Assembly (NCBI GenBank): GCA_965650335.1
Contig: CBFGOI010000004.1
Span: 1-64,000 of the forward strand
DNA: 64,000 nt
Reading direction: 5' to 3'
DNA from: Paradesertivirga sp965650335
GTDB lineage: Bacteria > Bacteroidota > Bacteroidia > Sphingobacteriales > Sphingobacteriaceae
Below are positions 62,224 to 64,000 of this stretch, one piece after another. The number at the start of each line of letters is the position of its first letter. Position 1 is the stretch's first letter. A program made the position numbers and the translations under genes. The notes beneath the pieces were generated by a model. That model was not told where the DNA came from. It saw only the letters and a program-made list of their open reading frames with translations, and made no database searches.

Positions 62224-64000
62224 ATGTCAAGACAAGTAAAGATCATCCTAAGAATTATAGGAATTGCTCTGGGAATACTGATTATACTTTGGCTTGGACT
62301 TGCAGCCTATATTACTTACAATAAAAAAGCTTTTTTAAAAGCAGTTTCAACACAGCTAAATAATAACATCAATGGTAAACTTACCATTGGAAGCATGGAT
62401 GCTGCCCTTCTGCATGGCTTTCCCGGAATCTCAGTTAAGTTGCACAATGTATTATTAAAAGACAGTCTGTTTGAGCAACACGGTCATAATCTATTAAAGG
62501 CAGAGGAGGTTTTTGTGTCCTTTAACGTCCTTTCCTTAATCGGAAAAACTCCCGAAATTAAGAAACTACGTATCAATAACGGGGAAATTTATCTTTTTAC
62601 AGACAGCCTTGGATTGAGTAACAATACCGCTTTGGCGAGGGGAAACAGCCATGATGAAGGAAGCAAAAAAAAGAATATAAAGCGCGTCGAATTAGAAAAT
62701 GTACTATTTATTCAGGAAAATCAACAAAGAAAAAAGCTTTTCAACTTTCAGATCCATTCACTTATTGCCAAATTTGATTATGATAAAACAGGTTGGAAAG
62801 CTAATTTCAACACAAAGACCAAGGTTAATTCGCTCGTATTTAATCAATCGAGGGGTAGCTTTATAAAAAACCAGCTATTTCGCGCGAACCTTAATATGAA
62901 CTATGCTCTTGAATCAGGCATACTTTCGATCCCAGTACAAGATGTAACGATTGGTAAAGAAAGACTTAAAATTGGGGGCAGGTTCAGATCTACAGAAAAG
63001 GCATCGGACTTTAAACTCACTATTATTGCGCCTCAAATAAAATTTAAAGACGTTATTGTCTTGTTGACAGAGAATATATCTTCTAAGCTAAAAAGATATA
63101 ATCTCAAAGATCCGTTTTTTGTAAAGGCAATAATCCAGGGAGGTTTTAAAAAACGAGGAGATCCTAAGATCCAGGTATCCTGGAAAGTTGAAAAGAATGA
63201 CTTGACCATTTTGGGAGAAAAGATTCGAAATTCCAGTTTCACCGGATATTTTGAAAATGAGTTCAAAAAGGGTCAGGGATTTAACGACAGGAATTCGATG
63301 ATTGGTTTTGCAAACCTCAAAGGCACCTATTACGCAATACCTTTTAAAGCAGACACTGTGAGCGTGCTTAATTTAACCAACCCGGTGTTGGAAGGGCGGT
63401 TTGAATCAGAGTTTGCACTTGAAAAACTAAATAGCTTATCGGGGTCGGAAAGCTTCCACTTTCATCATGGAAGAGCCCGGCTTAACATATTGTACAGGGC
63501 GCCTTACAACAAAAGCAACAGCATCCAACCTTATATAAATGGCACTTTACAACTTAGTAACGCCACATTAAATTATCAACCAAGAAATATAACATTTTCC
63601 GGGATCAGCGGACTATTTTTATTTAAGGGGCAGGATCTATTTCTTAAAAATCTTCGGGCAAAAAGCCAAAACAGCACTTTTTCGATGGAGGGCTCGCTTT
63701 TAAATTTCTTAAGCCTGTATTATACCAACCCGAGACGAATTGAATTAGACTGGCATGTAAAGAGCCCTCAAATTAACCTGAGCGAGTTTCTCGTATTTCT
63801 TAGCCGAAGAAAAACAATCCGAAAAAAGAGGGCAAGCAACAGTTCTTCAGCCCGGATATTTAATCAATTAGATCAGGTTCTCGAACAAGCAAATGTCCAT
63901 TTAGATCTCGAGGCCGGCAAACTCATTTACCGGAATTTCGAAGCCAGAAATTTGCATTCGAGTATTTTATTGAAACAATCGGGCATTGATCTTCAGGATG
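62224..64000 (+). CDS. AsmA-family protein, 5' part (runs off the window)
   Basis: No stop appears from the ATG at 62224 to the last base, giving 592 codons of a longer gene. The N-terminus has a single membrane helix (about 8-31, ILRIIGIALGILIILWLGLA), then NGKLTIGSMDAALLHGFPGI, the AsmA N-terminal pattern. The rest is repetitive beta structure expected of bridge-like lipid-transport proteins that span from the inner membrane towards the outer membrane. The C-terminus is outside the window, so length and end domain are unknown. Confidence 0.8.
   Translation, partial: MSRQVKIILRIIGIALGILIILWLGLAAYITYNKKAFLKAVSTQLNNNINGKLTIGSMDAALLHGFPGISVKLHNVLLKDSLFEQHGHNLLKAEEVFVSFNVLSLIGKTPEIKKLRINNGEIYLFTDSLGLSNNTALARGNSHDEGSKKKNIKRVELENVLFIQENQQRKKLFNFQIHSLIAKFDYDKTGWKANFNTKTKVNSLVFNQSRGSFIKNQLFRANLNMNYALESGILSIPVQDVTIGKERLKIGGRFRSTEKASDFKLTIIAPQIKFKDVIVLLTENISSKLKRYNLKDPFFVKAIIQGGFKKRGDPKIQVSWKVEKNDLTILGEKIRNSSFTGYFENEFKKGQGFNDRNSMIGFANLKGTYYAIPFKADTVSVLNLTNPVLEGRFESEFALEKLNSLSGSESFHFHHGRARLNILYRAPYNKSNSIQPYINGTLQLSNATLNYQPRNITFSGISGLFLFKGQDLFLKNLRAKSQNSTFSMEGSLLNFLSLYYTNPRRIELDWHVKSPQINLSEFLVFLSRRKTIRKKRASNSSSARIFNQLDQVLEQANVHLDLEAGKLIYRNFEARNLHSSILLKQSGIDLQD

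Noticed and set aside
1..64000. tRNA genes, rRNA, CRISPR arrays, insertion sequences, prophage
   Set aside because: Looked for in the gaps; no cloverleaf-like sequence, regular spacer-repeat array, transposase or phage gene was recognised by eye. A tRNAscan or Rfam search was not possible.

Overview
The window comes from a chromosome of a Bacteroidota bacterium, most likely family Sphingobacteriaceae (Pedobacter/Mucilaginibacter-like). The grounds are type IX secretion genes (a PorK-L-M-N/GldK-L-M-N operon and a PorW/SprE-like lipoprotein), ECF sigma factors in small cassettes with membrane-anchored and outer-membrane partners, several promoters matching the Bacteroidota -7 element TAnnTTTG, very few Shine-Dalgarno sequences, and an F-type ATP synthase operon without beta and epsilon genes. 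Most of the content is housekeeping. No tRNA, rRNA, insertion sequence, prophage or CRISPR array was seen.

Layout. 1-6.8 kb (+): end of a branched-chain amino acid locus (leuD, a LeuA/CimA-type synthase, leuB, ilvA), interrupted by a methyltransferase and a HepT/MntA toxin-antitoxin pair. 6.8-10.1 kb (-): an ABC ATPase, then an ECF sigma / membrane-anchored regulator / beta-barrel cassette. 10.2-12.2 kb (+): an LTA-synthase-like membrane sulfatase. 12.2-21.3 kb (-): a nearly complete heme cluster, hemA-hemC/D fusion-hemB-hemL-[histidine kinase-response regulator-TPR protein]-hemE-hemJ, reading from glutamyl-tRNA towards protoporphyrin. 21.5-24.5 kb (+): MarR regulator and hydrolase, then a second ECF cassette. 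24.5-29.5 kb (+): class III aminotransferase, then the circularly permuted ATP-grasp / alpha-E / transglutaminase trio.

29.6-37.3 kb: aldo/keto reductase, a lipoprotein, and the minus-strand ATP synthase operon (atpZ, an atpI-like gene, atpB-E-F-H-A-G). 37.3-46 kb (+): adenine deaminase, then porW/sprE-PBP1A-uvrC. 46-53.4 kb (-): exbD, a DUF4271 membrane protein, a second stand-alone hemD, and porK-L-M-N. 53.5-58.8 kb: small proteins and a YbbA/YbbP-type ABC pair divergent from a TesA-like esterase, the same arrangement as in E. coli. 58.8-64 kb: malate:quinone oxidoreductase preceded by a 35-codon small ORF, an esterase, a small membrane protein, and the 5' part of an AsmA-like gene that runs off the window.

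No clearly undescribed multi-gene system was found. The points most worth a second look are two small ORFs missed by length filters (60379-60486 and 52741-52869), two uroporphyrinogen-III synthase domains in separate loci, a two-component system inside the heme operon, short-period repeats confined to spacers inside the leu and atp operons, a nested-hairpin spacer between leuD and the LeuA-like gene, near-leaderless promoters for mntA and an ABC ATPase, and a possible frameshift in the small gene after the transglutaminase.
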